This document shows, piece by piece, positions 14,182 to 23,661 of a DNA stretch of 64,000 nt; position 1 is the first letter of the stretch, and each line of letters opens with the position of its first letter. Made by a program: the position numbers and the translations under genes. Below the pieces are notes generated by a model that was not told where the DNA came from, ran no database searches, and was given only the letters and a program-made list of their open reading frames with translations. This stretch comes from JACCXG01 sp963785755 (GTDB taxonomy: Bacteria > Acidobacteriota > Vicinamibacteria > Vicinamibacterales > 2-12-FULL-66-21), in assembly GCA_963785755.1 (NCBI GenBank), contig CAWAXG010000058.1, positions 1 to 64,000 of the forward strand, in the 5' to 3' direction.

Positions 14182-16733
14182 TGGACAACATAGACCCGGG
14201 ACGGTGGCATCGAGCCAAAGAAGTGTTTTACGACGCCCTGGACGCTTCTCCCGAGAGCCGCGCGTCGTTCGTGGAGGCCGCTTGCGGAGCCGATCGATGG
14301 CTTCGTGACGAGGTCGATTCGCTTCTGAAGAGCGACGACCTGGCCGGCGACTTCATCGAACGGCCGGTGATCGAGCTCCTCGGCACCACCGACAGAACAG
14401 TCTCGCGATTGCTCGATGCAGGCGACACGCTCGGACGCTACGAAATCCTCCAGTTTCTTGGGGCCGGCGCCGTGAGCGAGGTCTACCGGGCGCGCGACAC
14501 TCGGCTGGGCCGCACTGTGGCCGTCAAACTGCAGACCGATGCGACCGTGGCGGATGCGGGCGCCTGGCTGCTCAGGGAAGCGCAACATGCGTCAACGCTG
14601 AACCACCCACACATCTGTACCGTCCACGAAGTGGAAGAAGTGAACGGCCTGCCCTTCATCGTCCTGGAACACGTCGAAGGGCAGACGCTGCATGCCATGG
14701 TCAAGGCAGGATCACGTTCCGCAGCGGAGATCGTGCGGTGGGGCGCGCAGATTGCCGAGGCGCTCGACCACGCACACAGGCGCGGCATCGTCCATCGAGA
14801 TCTCAAGGGCTCGAATGTCGCGGTCACCCCTGACGGCGACGTCAAGGTGCTGGACTTCGGGCTCGCCCGCCGCCTCAGCGCGGACGACGCGACAGCGACG
14901 GCGGCGGCTGTCCTGACCGACGCGTCGGTCGCCGGCACCTTGACGCACATCGCGCCCGAGGTCTTGCAAGGAGGATCGATCGACGCGCGGATGGACATCT
15001 GGGCGGTTGGCGTGGTCTTGTACGAGATGGCGAGCGGCCAGCTGCCGTTCAAGGGCGACACGCCCTTTTCGACGGCCAACGCCATTCTCGAGACCGAGCC
15101 TCCGCCCCTGCCATCCGGTGTTCCGTTGGGGCTCCAGCGAGTGATCATGCGGTGTCTCTCGAAGAATGCGGACGCACGCTATCAAACCGCCTCGGCGCTT
15201 CGCGACGCACTCAACGGGATCCGGGTCCAGGGCAATACCTTCCGTCGCTCGAGCGCGTGGCTCTCCGCTGCGACGATGCTGCTTGCTGTGCTCGCCGCCT
15301 CGGCATATTGGTTGACGGGACGGTCGGAGGGGACGGTCACGCTCGACCCTGCCGCGCGGATGCTCGCAGTCCTGCCACTTCGCGACACCTCTGGCGACGA
15401 GTCTCACCGCTACCTTGCCGATGGCATGACCGAGGCGCTGGTCGCGGAGCTCGGGCGCTTCGACGCCGTGCGTGTCATTGCGACGAGTTCGACGGCGAAG
15501 TTCCGCGGCAACGCCAATGCCATTCGCGATGTGGCACGCGAGACGCGTGCCGCTCATGTGCTTGAAGGCTCGATCGTGAGATCGAACGAACGCGTGCGAC
15601 TGTCGGCCCGTCTGATCGAAGCGGCCACGGGGCGGCTGATCTGGTCTGAAGAATACGAACGAGCCGTCCGCGATCTGCACGCACTGTACGGCTCGGTCGC
15701 TGCGGCGATCGCTGCGGCGGTCGAAGTCAACCTGGACGATGAGGACACGCGTCGAGTGTCGCTGAGGCGCGCGGTCGATCCGGATGTCTACGAGGCGTAC
15801 CTCAAAGGCCGCTTTTACTGGAATCAGCGAACCAGCGAATCGCTGCAGACGGCCGTCGCGCAGTTCGAGGCCGCGATCGCCCTCGATCCGAGCTACGCGC
15901 CCGCCTACGCCGCGCTGGCCGACTGCTATAACCAGCTTGGGACGGTCATGGTTGGGGGCGGATCACCGCAAGAGTGGCGTCCCCGTGCCGCCGACGCCGC
16001 GGTGAAGGCCCTGCAGATTGATCCCGGGCTGGCCGAAGCCCATGCGACATTGGGATACGTCCGGCATTACAGCGGCGACCTCGACGCCGCGGAGAAGTCT
16101 CTTCGCCGGGCGATTGAGCTCAATCCGAGTTATGCGCTCGGGCGCATCTGGTATGCGAACTACCTGTCGTCCCGCGGGCGTGCCGACGAAGCGATTCGGC
16201 AGGTCACGCTTGCGCAGGAACTCGATCCACTCTCACCGGTGATCAACACCAATGTTGCCTGGGTCATGATCAACGCGCGACGATACGACGAAGCGATTGT
16301 GCAGTTGAAGCGGACGCTCGCGATGGACTCGACGTACATCCAGGCCCACAGCCGGCTGTGCGCCGCGTACTCGTTTGCCGGTCGACATGACGATGCCATC
16401 GCCGAATGTGAGGTAGTGGTTCGTTTGAGCAACAGCAGTACATCGAGTTTGGCGGCTCTCGCCCAGGCATATGGATCGGCGGGCCGCCCGCGCGACGCCG
16501 AGCGATTGCTGGACCAGCTGGTCGGCGGTCTGCCGGCACGGTATGTGTCCTCAGGCGCTGTGGCAAATGCGTATACGGCACTGGGACGAACCGAACAGGC
16601 GCTGAGTTGGCTCGAGCGGTCGTATCGCGAGCGCACCAATAACATCGCGTATCTGGCAGTCGAGCCCGTGTATGACGCAATCCGGCAGGAACCGCGGTTC
16701 CAGGCGGTGCTGCGTGCGGCTGGCCTGCCGTGA
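14181..16733 (+). CDS. Ser/Thr protein kinase with TolB-like and TPR domains
   Basis: 850-residue transmembrane signalling kinase. After an N-terminal helical region (about 1-70), the Hanks-type kinase domain spans about 87-350: glycine loop LGAGAVSEVY (93-102), VAVKL Lys116, LREAQ Glu133, HRDLKGSN with Asp207, DFG Asp225 and an APE segment near 258-260. A TM helix at about 357-378 leads to an extracytoplasmic TolB/FlgO-like segment (MLAVLPLRDTSGDESHRYLA DGMTEALVAELGR) and at least six TPR units to the C-terminus. All catalytic residues are present. The stop codon overlaps the start of the ECF sigma gene by 4 bases (GTGA), so kinase and sigma factor are probably made together and act in one pathway. 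Confidence 0.94.
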   Translation: MDNIDPGRWHRAKEVFYDALDASPESRASFVEAACGADRWLRDEVDSLLKSDDLAGDFIERPVIELLGTTDRTVSRLLDAGDTLGRYEILQFLGAGAVSEVYRARDTRLGRTVAVKLQTDATVADAGAWLLREAQHASTLNHPHICTVHEVEEVNGLPFIVLEHVEGQTLHAMVKAGSRSAAEIVRWGAQIAEALDHAHRRGIVHRDLKGSNVAVTPDGDVKVLDFGLARRLSADDATATAAAVLTDASVAGTLTHIAPEVLQGGSIDARMDIWAVGVVLYEMASGQLPFKGDTPFSTANAILETEPPPLPSGVPLGLQRVIMRCLSKNADARYQTASALRDALNGIRVQGNTFRRSSAWLSAATMLLAVLAASAYWLTGRSEGTVTLDPAARMLAVLPLRDTSGDESHRYLADGMTEALVAELGRFDAVRVIATSSTAKFRGNANAIRDVARETRAAHVLEGSIVRSNERVRLSARLIEAATGRLIWSEEYERAVRDLHALYGSVAAAIAAAVEVNLDDEDTRRVSLRRAVDPDVYEAYLKGRFYWNQRTSESLQTAVAQFEAAIALDPSYAPAYAALADCYNQLGTVMVGGGSPQEWRPRAADAAVKALQIDPGLAEAHATLGYVRHYSGDLDAAEKSLRRAIELNPSYALGRIWYANYLSSRGRADEAIRQVTLAQELDPLSPVINTNVAWVMINARRYDEAIVQLKRTLAMDSTYIQAHSRLCAAYSFAGRHDDAIAECEVVVRLSNSSTSSLAALAQAYGSAGRPRDAERLLDQLVGGLPARYVSSGAVANAYTALGRTEQALSWLERSYRERTNNIAYLAVEPVYDAIRQEPRFQAVLRAAGLP

Positions 16734-17341
16734 CTGAGAGCGCGAGCGCGGCCCGCTCGAGTATCACGACCCTGTTGACGCAGTGGAGTCTGGGCGATCG
16801 CGGCGCGCTGGATCGTCTGGTGCCGCTCGTCTACGCCGAGCTTCGCAAGATCGCCGCCCGCCAGCTGCGCCGGCAACCCCAGGGCGCGCCAGTCGAGCCC
16901 ACCGATCTGGTCCACGCCCTGTTCGTGCAGCTCGTCGATCAGCGGCACGCGAGATGGGAGAACCGCGCACATTTCTATGCGGTTGCCGCGCAGATGATGC
17001 GCCGCATTCTCGTCGATCACGCGCGTGCGCGGCTTGCGGCTAAACGCGGCGGCTCTGCGGTGATGGTTTCGCTGAGCGACGTCGGTCACCTGGCCGGGAC
17101 ATCCCCTGAGGGACGGGTCTGCGATGTGCTGGCCATCGACAAGGCGCTCGAGCGCCTGGCGTCACGAGATCCAGAGCAAGTGCGGATCGTCGAATTCCGG
17201 TTTTTTGCCGGGCTCTCCGTCGAGGAGACCGCGGCGGTGCTGGGTCTCTCGCCGCGGACCATCAAGCGTGAGTGGCGGCTCGCGAAGGCATGGCTGTTTC
17301 GCGAACTTCGAAAGGATCTCTTGCGCGACGACGTGCGGTGA
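16730..17341 (+). CDS. ECF RNA polymerase sigma factor (TIGR02999-like)
   Basis: 203-residue extracytoplasmic-function sigma factor of the type common in Acidobacteria and Planctomycetes. Region 2 includes LVPLVYAELRKIAARQLRRQ, PTDLVHALFVQLVD and NRAHFYAVAAQMMRRILVDH ARARLAAKRGG. Region 4 is FRFFAGLSVEETAAVLGLSP RTIKREWRLAKAWL, a helix-turn-helix for the -35 element. GTG 16730 overlaps the kinase stop. No anti-sigma factor gene is adjacent, which fits this family where a Ser/Thr kinase is the usual partner. Target promoters cannot be named. Confidence 0.94.
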   Translation: MTESASAARSSITTLLTQWSLGDRGALDRLVPLVYAELRKIAARQLRRQPQGAPVEPTDLVHALFVQLVDQRHARWENRAHFYAVAAQMMRRILVDHARARLAAKRGGSAVMVSLSDVGHLAGTSPEGRVCDVLAIDKALERLASRDPEQVRIVEFRFFAGLSVEETAAVLGLSPRTIKREWRLAKAWLFRELRKDLLRDDVR

Positions 17342-17591
17342 ACGGCATGTCCGACGCGAGAAAATGCGTGGCAAACATTCATCGAACAAGGTGATCGGCC
17401 TGGCGAAGTCGTGTCCACATCTCTGTCGCAGCAAGTTCAAACTCGTCATCCCCCCGTTGATCCAGATTGGGACACTCCCATCGAGGCTCTCGCGTTGAAG
17501 GCCGGATTTTCACACCGGCTGCGCGGGCGCATCGATTGCACACCTCCGCGGTCCGGGCCGCGGCGCTTCGCGATCCGCAGCCTGAAGCGCC

Positions 17592-19262
17592 ATGCTCAGA
17601 CACACCATCCGAAGCGGCTCGATGGGCCCACCGTCGCGCTGCGCGCTACGGTGGACAAGCACGAAGGCCATTCTGGCACTCGCCGCGCTGGCCGCGGCGA
17701 TTCCGGTGGCCGCGTGGACCGTCGTCACACGCCGCTCGAGCGCGACGGTCGTCGCTGCGGCGCCGGCTCCTGCGCCGGACGCAGCGGACAACCCCGTCGA
17801 CGCGCGCCGGCGCGCCGACTTCGCCGCCATGCAGGCGTTCAGGCCCGGCTACGCGTTCTGGCAGCACGTCTTCACCATTCCCGACGGTTCGATCGCGTTC
17901 GGCAGCGCCGTTGACGGACGGCTTCTCGCGACGTTTCCTGCAAAAGGCGTGTGGACGCGGCAGGCCGAGTGGGGCGATCCCGCGGTCGCCCGCATCCTCG
18001 ACGGTCAACAACTCGCTCCCAAATTGCGCGAACGGCGACAACAGGTGGCGCTCCTCCTGGAGGACGCGACGGGGTCGGTGCTGCACAACTCAACACGTGG
18101 GGACGCCCTGCTGACCAACGCCCCCAGGTATGGCGCCTTCCTCGCGGACTGGGGCGCAATTTACGAGCGGTTCGGCGTACCTGCGGAAATCGGCCTGGCT
18201 CAAGTCATCTTCGAATCTGGCCTGAGCGGTACGAGGCGCTCGGAAGCCAACGCCGTGGGCTTCTGCCAGTGGCTCCAGAAGAACTGGAAACGACTGAACT
18301 ACTTCTCACCGACACCCATCGAGGGCCGGAACCAGACGACGCAGGCTCCTTACTGCGCCGCCTACCTGTCCGTGCTCGCCACCAAGTACGGTTCGTTCAT
18401 CCCGGCGCTCTCGGAGCACAATGCGGGCGGCACGAATGTCGGGCGGGCGCTGATCAACGGCGGGTACCTCGGTGGGGAGGATGTCCGGACGCGATACCTT
18501 CTGGGCTCCAGGCTGGCCCTCGACCTGCGGGACCTGCCGGGCAAAGAGTATGCGGACGTCTACAAGAGCTATGGCCCGCGCTCGTATCTCTACGCGGAGA
18601 TGGTGTTCGGCAACACGTTCAACATCAGCAGGCTCATCGCGACGACGCCGCAGACGCCGATCAGCGCGATGCGTACGCCGCGTCCGATTTCGCTGGCCGA
18701 GATCGTCGAGCGAACGCGTCTGCCTGCCGACGAGCTACGGCGGTTCAATCCGGCACTCGTCGAACGGGTTCCCGCTCACGCCACGCTCTACCTTCCAGAC
18801 TACGTCAGCGAGTTTGGTCCTGACGTCGCGTTCTGGCGCCGGCCGCCCAGCGCTTCGTATGTGGCGGTGCTGGATGACTTCCTGCGCCTCGACCCGGGCC
18901 CTGAACAATGGGACGATCCGGCCTTTGCGCCTGTACTGCAGAACTTCAAGCGCCGCTTCCGCGAGACGAACACGGAGGAAGGCGTGGTGATGGAGACGGT
19001 GCTCGCGTATGCGATGGACCAGGCCTATACCAGCAGCCGCCGCACACTCCTGTCTGAGCACAAGAACAGCGAGAAGGTGCGGCGGCTGATCGAGCAAGGC
19101 GTGCGTCAGCTCGACGCCCTGCGCACCGCCCGGACTTTGGGTATTGCTGCAGCACCGTCGCTGAGCTCCGGAATGATTCGTCACGCATCCGCTCGAGGGC
19201 GAGCTGCGATCGGGTCGCGCCGCCGTCGCGCATCAGTGAAGCCGCGCAGAAGCTTGCGCTAG
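17592..19262 (+). CDS. Lytic transglycosylase-like secreted protein
   Basis: 556 residues. An N-terminal TM/signal (AILALAALAAAIPVAAWTVV) directs export. The centre resembles SLT/MltD-type domains: GVPAEIGLAQVIFESGLSGT (Glu in IFES as probable catalytic acid), SEANAVGFCQWLQKNWKRL, AAYLSVLATKYGSFIPALSE HNAGGTNVGRALINGG. A LysM-like stretch follows (PISLAEIVERTRLPADELRR FNPAL). The last 40 residues are Arg-rich and low-complexity, possibly a read-through of a shifted end. The start is uncertain; ATG 17592 is the longest and lacks a strong ribosome site. It ends 4 bases into the convergent neighbour. It is probably a peptidoglycan-cleaving enzyme in the periplasm. Confidence 0.75.
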   Translation: MLRHTIRSGSMGPPSRCALRWTSTKAILALAALAAAIPVAAWTVVTRRSSATVVAAAPAPAPDAADNPVDARRRADFAAMQAFRPGYAFWQHVFTIPDGSIAFGSAVDGRLLATFPAKGVWTRQAEWGDPAVARILDGQQLAPKLRERRQQVALLLEDATGSVLHNSTRGDALLTNAPRYGAFLADWGAIYERFGVPAEIGLAQVIFESGLSGTRRSEANAVGFCQWLQKNWKRLNYFSPTPIEGRNQTTQAPYCAAYLSVLATKYGSFIPALSEHNAGGTNVGRALINGGYLGGEDVRTRYLLGSRLALDLRDLPGKEYADVYKSYGPRSYLYAEMVFGNTFNISRLIATTPQTPISAMRTPRPISLAEIVERTRLPADELRRFNPALVERVPAHATLYLPDYVSEFGPDVAFWRRPPSASYVAVLDDFLRLDPGPEQWDDPAFAPVLQNFKRRFRETNTEEGVVMETVLAYAMDQAYTSSRRTLLSEHKNSEKVRRLIEQGVRQLDALRTARTLGIAAAPSLSSGMIRHASARGRAAIGSRRRRASVKPRRSLR

Positions 19263-20119
19263 AACCGATACACGAAATTGACTACCGGTGCCCCGAACAG
19301 GAAGCCCTCGTCTTCCTCGAAGAACAACCCGATTCCGACGTCGGCCGACAGGTTCTCGCCGAAGAACCTGATCGCGGCCGAGACGACGCCGCCGGATCGC
19401 CACCCGTAGTTTTCGCTGATGAACTTCATGTTCCGCCGCATCGGCGCCTCGGCGCCGGCCATGACCACCGGGCCGCGATCGCCGTCGGAGGTATAGCCCA
19501 TGCCGGCCCCGCCCGTCACCGCGCCGCCGCCCACGTCCTTCGTCACGACACCATAGGCAATGCCGAAGCCATCGCCCTCCGGGTTGAAGGCGTGAAATAC
19601 TCCGGCGGCAACGTGCGTCCCGCGCCGCGACAGCAGCTGGACTTTCGGCGTCACCCAGAACGGCCGCTCCGATTCGTTAAACCCAACGACGAGCGGCGTG
19701 CCTCCGCCGATCGAAATCCGATCGGTGATCCCGACCTGCACGAACGGCATCATGAACTCGTACACACCGAGATACACCACGCCTCTCTGCAGCGCCTTGC
19801 CAGTTGGACCGAACAACAAACGCGTGTTGGTGGGGTCCTCGCGTTGAAACTCCTCACCGACGAACCGTCCGGAGACGGCCCGAATCGAGGCAATCCGCGC
19901 GGGCGGCGTCCGGACGACGACGCCCGCGGTCGTCCTGAAGATCACTTCCGCACCGTCCTGGGATTCGATCGTTCCGTAGAACCGCGATCCATCGACGAGG
20001 ATCAGCTCCTGAACGGTCACTCGCTCCGGCGATGCACTCGTCTGTTGCGCTCCCGCCGGCGATGCCGCGAGGACGAGCGCGATGACAACGGCTCCGCCGA
20101 TTTCGACACTTCGCGTCAT
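19259..20119 (-). CDS. Exported beta-rich protein of unknown function
   Basis: 286 residues from ATG 20119, chosen because GGGAGG lies 7 nt upstream and a clean signal peptide follows (MTRSVEIGGAVVIALVLAAS PAGAQQ); the longer frame to 20284 has neither. The N-terminal part reads VTVQELILVDGSRFYGTIES QDGAEVIFRTTAGVVVRTPP ARI, an Sm-like small barrel pattern. The rest alternates short hydrophobic and glycine-rich strands (FVQVGITDRISIGGGTPLVV, VMAGAEAPMRRNMKFISENY GWRSGGVVSAAIRFFGENLS) and ends in Phe, as in outer-membrane barrels. The family is not recognised. Confidence 0.75.
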   Translation of the reverse strand: MTRSVEIGGAVVIALVLAASPAGAQQTSASPERVTVQELILVDGSRFYGTIESQDGAEVIFRTTAGVVVRTPPARIASIRAVSGRFVGEEFQREDPTNTRLLFGPTGKALQRGVVYLGVYEFMMPFVQVGITDRISIGGGTPLVVGFNESERPFWVTPKVQLLSRRGTHVAAGVFHAFNPEGDGFGIAYGVVTKDVGGGAVTGGAGMGYTSDGDRGPVVMAGAEAPMRRNMKFISENYGWRSGGVVSAAIRFFGENLSADVGIGLFFEEDEGFLFGAPVVNFVYRF

Positions 20120-20326
20120 GATGTCCTCCCGGCAGCCGCACCACCCGTCGAGGCTTTTCGCGGTTTCGGTGATACGTGCGTCCATACACGGAAGGATAGG
20201 ACCGACCCCGCTGAGAAGTCCTGAAGGGGGAGTGAAGAAGGGTGAGAACGACCTCGCCGAGGCCCTGGCGAAGGCGGTAACCAAAAGCGAAGGCAGGCAG
20301 GCCGAACGTCAGGTATCGTTTCGAGC

Positions 20327-20911
20327 ATGGGCTACGCACAGTCATGGTTGGCGGTCAAGGGTAAGCCGCCAGAAGCCGTGCTCGAGACGCTCGGGCTGCG
20401 CGCCACTGGTGCACGCGAGGCTATTGCCGGGTCTCCGGTGGTCGGCGCAGCGTTGCCGGGCGGCTGGTATCTGGTCGTGGCAGATGGTTCGGGCCACCGA
20501 TTGATGCGCGACCCGATCGTGCAGCGACTGTCCGCCGGCTGCGAAGTGATCACCGCTGACGTCGAGGAGCACGTCATGGTCAGCGTCGCCACGGGCTGGA
20601 AGGACGGTCAAAGAGTGTGGTCGGTCACACACGATGCGCAGCGTGACATGGAGCACTTGCAGGCGGAGGGGGAGTTGCCGGCCGTCTTCACCAGCATTCG
20701 AGACCGGCTGCGCGCGGAGCAGCAGGAAGCGGGAGGACGCCGGGCGGATGTCGATCACATCTTCGATGTTCCGGTGGAGTTGGCACAGACGCTCACCGGG
20801 TACCGCCACGATGCCGACATTCCGGGGGCCGTCGCTGAGCCGTTCGAGGTACTGGTCGAGACTTCGTCGACTGAGAAGCCTTCATTGTTGAAGAGGCTGT
20901 TCGGACGGTGA
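20327..20911 (+). CDS. Hypothetical protein
   Basis: 194 residues, no signal peptide or TM segment. It begins MGYAQSWLAVKGKPPEAVLE TLGLRATG, then AALPGGWYLVVADGSGHRLM, EVITADVEEHVMVSVATGWK DGQRVWSVTHDAQRDMEHL, and ends HIFDVPVELAQTLTGYRHDA DI with a basic tail. This looks like a single globular cytosolic domain seen as orphan genes in several phyla. No motif allows a function. The frame is intact and codon use is normal for the window. Confidence 0.65.
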   Translation: MGYAQSWLAVKGKPPEAVLETLGLRATGAREAIAGSPVVGAALPGGWYLVVADGSGHRLMRDPIVQRLSAGCEVITADVEEHVMVSVATGWKDGQRVWSVTHDAQRDMEHLQAEGELPAVFTSIRDRLRAEQQEAGGRRADVDHIFDVPVELAQTLTGYRHDADIPGAVAEPFEVLVETSSTEKPSLLKRLFGR

Positions 20912-21284
20912 CCACGACACCGCGGCGCAATCGCCGCGAGCGTCACTGCCGAGTCTGACGAATCATCCACGCTGCGCGGTCGCAAACGCCTTGAGCACCT
21001 GCGCCGTTTTCTCCTGCGCAGTCCTCAGCCGATGGTCCACTGTGGAACATCGGAAGGGAGGCGAGCGTGAGTTGGAATCACGAGTTAGACATCTACCTGC
21101 GCGACACTCGAACCGCACCACGAGGCGAAGGAGCCGACTCGCTCGAGCGGCGAAGCGTGAGAGGCCACAGATTTTCGAAGAAAAAGTCGGTCGTCGCGGT
21201 CCGTGAAATATTCCGCATTGAGCTCGTCCCGCGTTCTATGTACCCTTCGCACACGCACTGCGGCGCGCTGCAAAGGAGTCCACG
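20912..21284. other. Spacer upstream of the nor cluster
   Basis: About 370 bases without a convincing gene. It should contain the nor promoter, but I cannot point to a clear FNR/DNR (TTGAT-N4-ATCAA) or NsrR-like palindrome. The sequence GTGAAATATTCCGCATTG near 21200 is the only AT-rich patch close to the first gene. Confidence 0.4.
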
Positions 21285-21422
21285 GTGGCATCCACTCCCG
21301 CTCGCCTTGGCGTAGACAGTCTTCAACGGATTCTCTGTCTCGTCGTCCTGGTCCTCGTGCTGCTCGCCGGCCTCTATGCCGGCTGGATCGGAGCGATCAA
21401 CTTTTCGCGCATACGCGTGTGA
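21285..21422 (+). CDS. 45-residue membrane peptide at the head of the nor cluster
   Basis: GTG 21285 has AAAGGAG (21272-21278) at ideal spacing. The product is 45 residues: a short polar start, a single TM helix around ILCLVVLVLVLLAGLYAGWI and a basic end (NFSRIRV). It stops 49 nt before norC. Small single-helix subunits are known beside haem-copper oxidases and nitric oxide reductases, so a structural or assembly role is plausible, but that is inference from position only. Confidence 0.7.
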   Translation: MASTPARLGVDSLQRILCLVVLVLVLLAGLYAGWIGAINFSRIRV

Positions 21423-21471
21423 CTCGCCGACCTAACGTCTCCGGTCCGTTTTTCACGTCGAGGTAACCACC

Positions 21472-22287
21472 GTGACGAGACGGCAGACGCGCATGTTCTT
21501 CGTTGTCGGCACCGGACTGTTCGCCGCGATTTTCATTGCCCTCACGATCCACAGCCACACGAAGTTCGACGAGCTGACCCACGCCGAGGCCATCACGCCG
21601 GCAGTGATCGAGGGAAAGCACGTCTGGCACCGCAAGAACTGCATCAATTGCCACACGCTGCTTGGCGAGGGCGCGTACTTCGCGCCGGATCTGACCAAGA
21701 TCACCCAGCATCGGGGAGAGGCCTACCTGCGCCAGTTCCTCCGGGATCCGTCGAAGTTCTATTCGGAGGAACGCCACGGCCGGCTGATGCCGAATCCGAA
21801 CCTTTCGGAAGAACAGATCTGCCGCTGTCATCGCGTTCCTCGACTGGATTTCCCGGATCGACAACCAGAACTGGCCACCACGTCCGATCCTGGTGACGGC
21901 CGCATCTCCGCAGGGGATCGTCCTCGGGACCGTTGTGCCTGAAGCCGCATCGGCGGACCCGGTCGCCGTAGGGGGAGGCGCTGTTCAAGCGTACGCCGCC
22001 GGCATGTTTCGGGTGCCATCGCCCTGCAGCCGGGCGTGGTGCTCGTGGGTCCGTCCCTCGCCGGGATCGCCACACGCACCGAGGCGCTGCTGAGCAGCGG
22101 CGAGTACAAAGGCGCGGCAAAGAATCTTCCGGACTATCTCCGCGAATCCATCACGAATCCGCACGCGCACATCGTACCTGGCCAGACGTTCTCGGCTGGC
22201 GGCCAGTCGATCATGCCGGCGTACGGCTCGATGCTCAAGCCTGAGGAGATCGAACATCTCGTCGCGTACCTCGCAACGATCAAGTAA
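21472..22287 (+). pseudogene. norC: Nitric oxide reductase cytochrome c subunit, multiply frameshifted
   Basis: GTG 21472 with ribosome site GAGGTAA. The product begins with a TM anchor (RMFFVVGTGLFAAIFIALTI), then KHVWHRKNCINCHTLLGEGA Y, the NorC haem site C-x-x-C-H with downstream EGAYFAPDLTK, and RLMPNPNLSEEQI. The sequence then needs three single-base shifts (near 21820, 21972 in a run of five G, and 22017) to read AVIAFLDWISRIDNQNWPP, then EALFKRTPPACFGCH, a second C-x-x-C-H, then VLVGPSLAGIATR and HIVPGQTFSAGGQSIMPAYG SML (haem Met). Start and stop are in the same frame overall. A second haem site is more than the usual single haem of NorC. Function requires repair of the frame. Confidence 0.8.
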
Positions 22288-22298
22288 GAGGAGTGGCC

Positions 22299-23661
22299 AT
22301 GCGCTTTCGGACCCAGGCGGTTGCCTACCCGTATTTCGTCGTTGCGCTGCTGCTTTACGGGTTGCAGATGGCGTTCGGGCTCCTGTCGGCCGCGAAGTAC
22401 CTGGGGCCGGACCCGATCAAGGCCTGGCTGCCGTTCGACGTCTCCAAGGCCATTCACACGAATCTGTTGATCGTGTGGGTACTGACCGGGTTCATGGGAG
22501 CGGCGTACTGGCTCGTGCCGGAAGAGTCGAGGACAGAGCTGCACAGCCCGAAGATGGCGCACTGCGGCTCTTGGTCTGTGGACGGTCGCTGGGGTTACGG
22601 CAATCGTGGGCTATCTGTTCGGCTGGACGGCGGGAAACAAGCTTCTCGAACAGCAGTTACCGGTGAAGCTCGCGATCGTCATCGTGATGCTGATGTTTCT
22701 GTACAACCTCGGCATGACGATCTGGAAAGCGAAGCGGCTGACGACCACCGAAGGCATCCTGATGGCCGGCCTTGCGCTCACGGCGATCCTCTACCTGCCC
22801 GCGCTGTTCGAGTTCAACAATTACACCGTGGCGATCTTCTACAGGTGGTGGACCGTTCACCTCTGGGTAGAAGGCGTGTGGGAGATGATTCAAGGCGCAC
22901 TGCTGGCATACCTGCTCATCCGCCTCTCAGGGATCGATCGTGAACAGATGGAGAAGTGGCTGTACGTCATCGTCGGGCTCACGTTCATCTCGGGCCTACT
23001 TGGCACCGCACATCACTACTATTTCGTCGGCGTCCCCTCGTACTGGTTGCCGCTCGGAGGGTTCTTCTCCGCGCTGGAGCCGCTGGTCTTTGTGGCGATG
23101 TCGGCTTACGCATATCAGGCCATGCGGCGATCGGGGCTGTCGCATCCCAACACGCTGGCGCTTCACTGGACCATGGGCAGCGCCCTGTTCTCGGCACTAG
23201 GTGCAGGCCTGCTGGGCCTGGCGCACACCTGGCCCGCGGTCAACAAATGGACGCACGGCACGCTGATCACCCCGATGCACGGCCATTCCGCGTTCTTCGG
23301 CGCGTACGTGATGATTGTGCTTGCGGTGATCACCTACGCGACGCCGCATCTGATGGGCCACTCCGAATCGCAGCGTGAATCGAAAGTCGGTCTCTGGGCG
23401 TTCTGGCTCCAGGTGGGGGGGATGTTCGGGATGACGATGGCGTTTGCGGCGGCTGGTATCGGCCAGGTCTATCTGGAGCGAATCCTCGGGTTCGGATACC
23501 TTGAGACACAGGCAAAGATCCAGGTCCATTTCCTGATGCTCGTGGCGACCGGCATCCTCTTCACCGCCGGAGTGATGCTCTTCCTCTGGGACTTCTTCTT
23601 CCTGGCGCCTCGGACGCGCACGTTGACAGGATGCGCCGGTCCGGACCGCCACGACGACGGC
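22299..23661 (+). pseudogene. norB: Nitric oxide reductase large subunit, frameshifted
   Basis: ATG 22299 with AGAGGAG 5 nt upstream, 11 nt after norC. Catalytic haem-copper-oxidase-type subunit with about 12 TM helices that reduces NO to N2O. Ligand regions are visible: VSKAIHTNLLIVWVLTGFMG AAYWLVPEE, RWWTVHLWVEGVWE, GLLGTAHHYYFVGVP and PMHGHSAFFGAYVMIVLAVI TY. One frameshift near 22557 moves from HSPKMA to TAALGLWTVAGVTAIVGYLF. Its C-terminal FLWDFFFLAPRTR runs on in frame into norQ without a stop; a one-base shift would give TGA near 23625, so the stop was probably lost by indel. The lack of a quinol-oxidase-type N-terminal extension fits a cNOR partnered by NorC. Confidence 0.85.
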
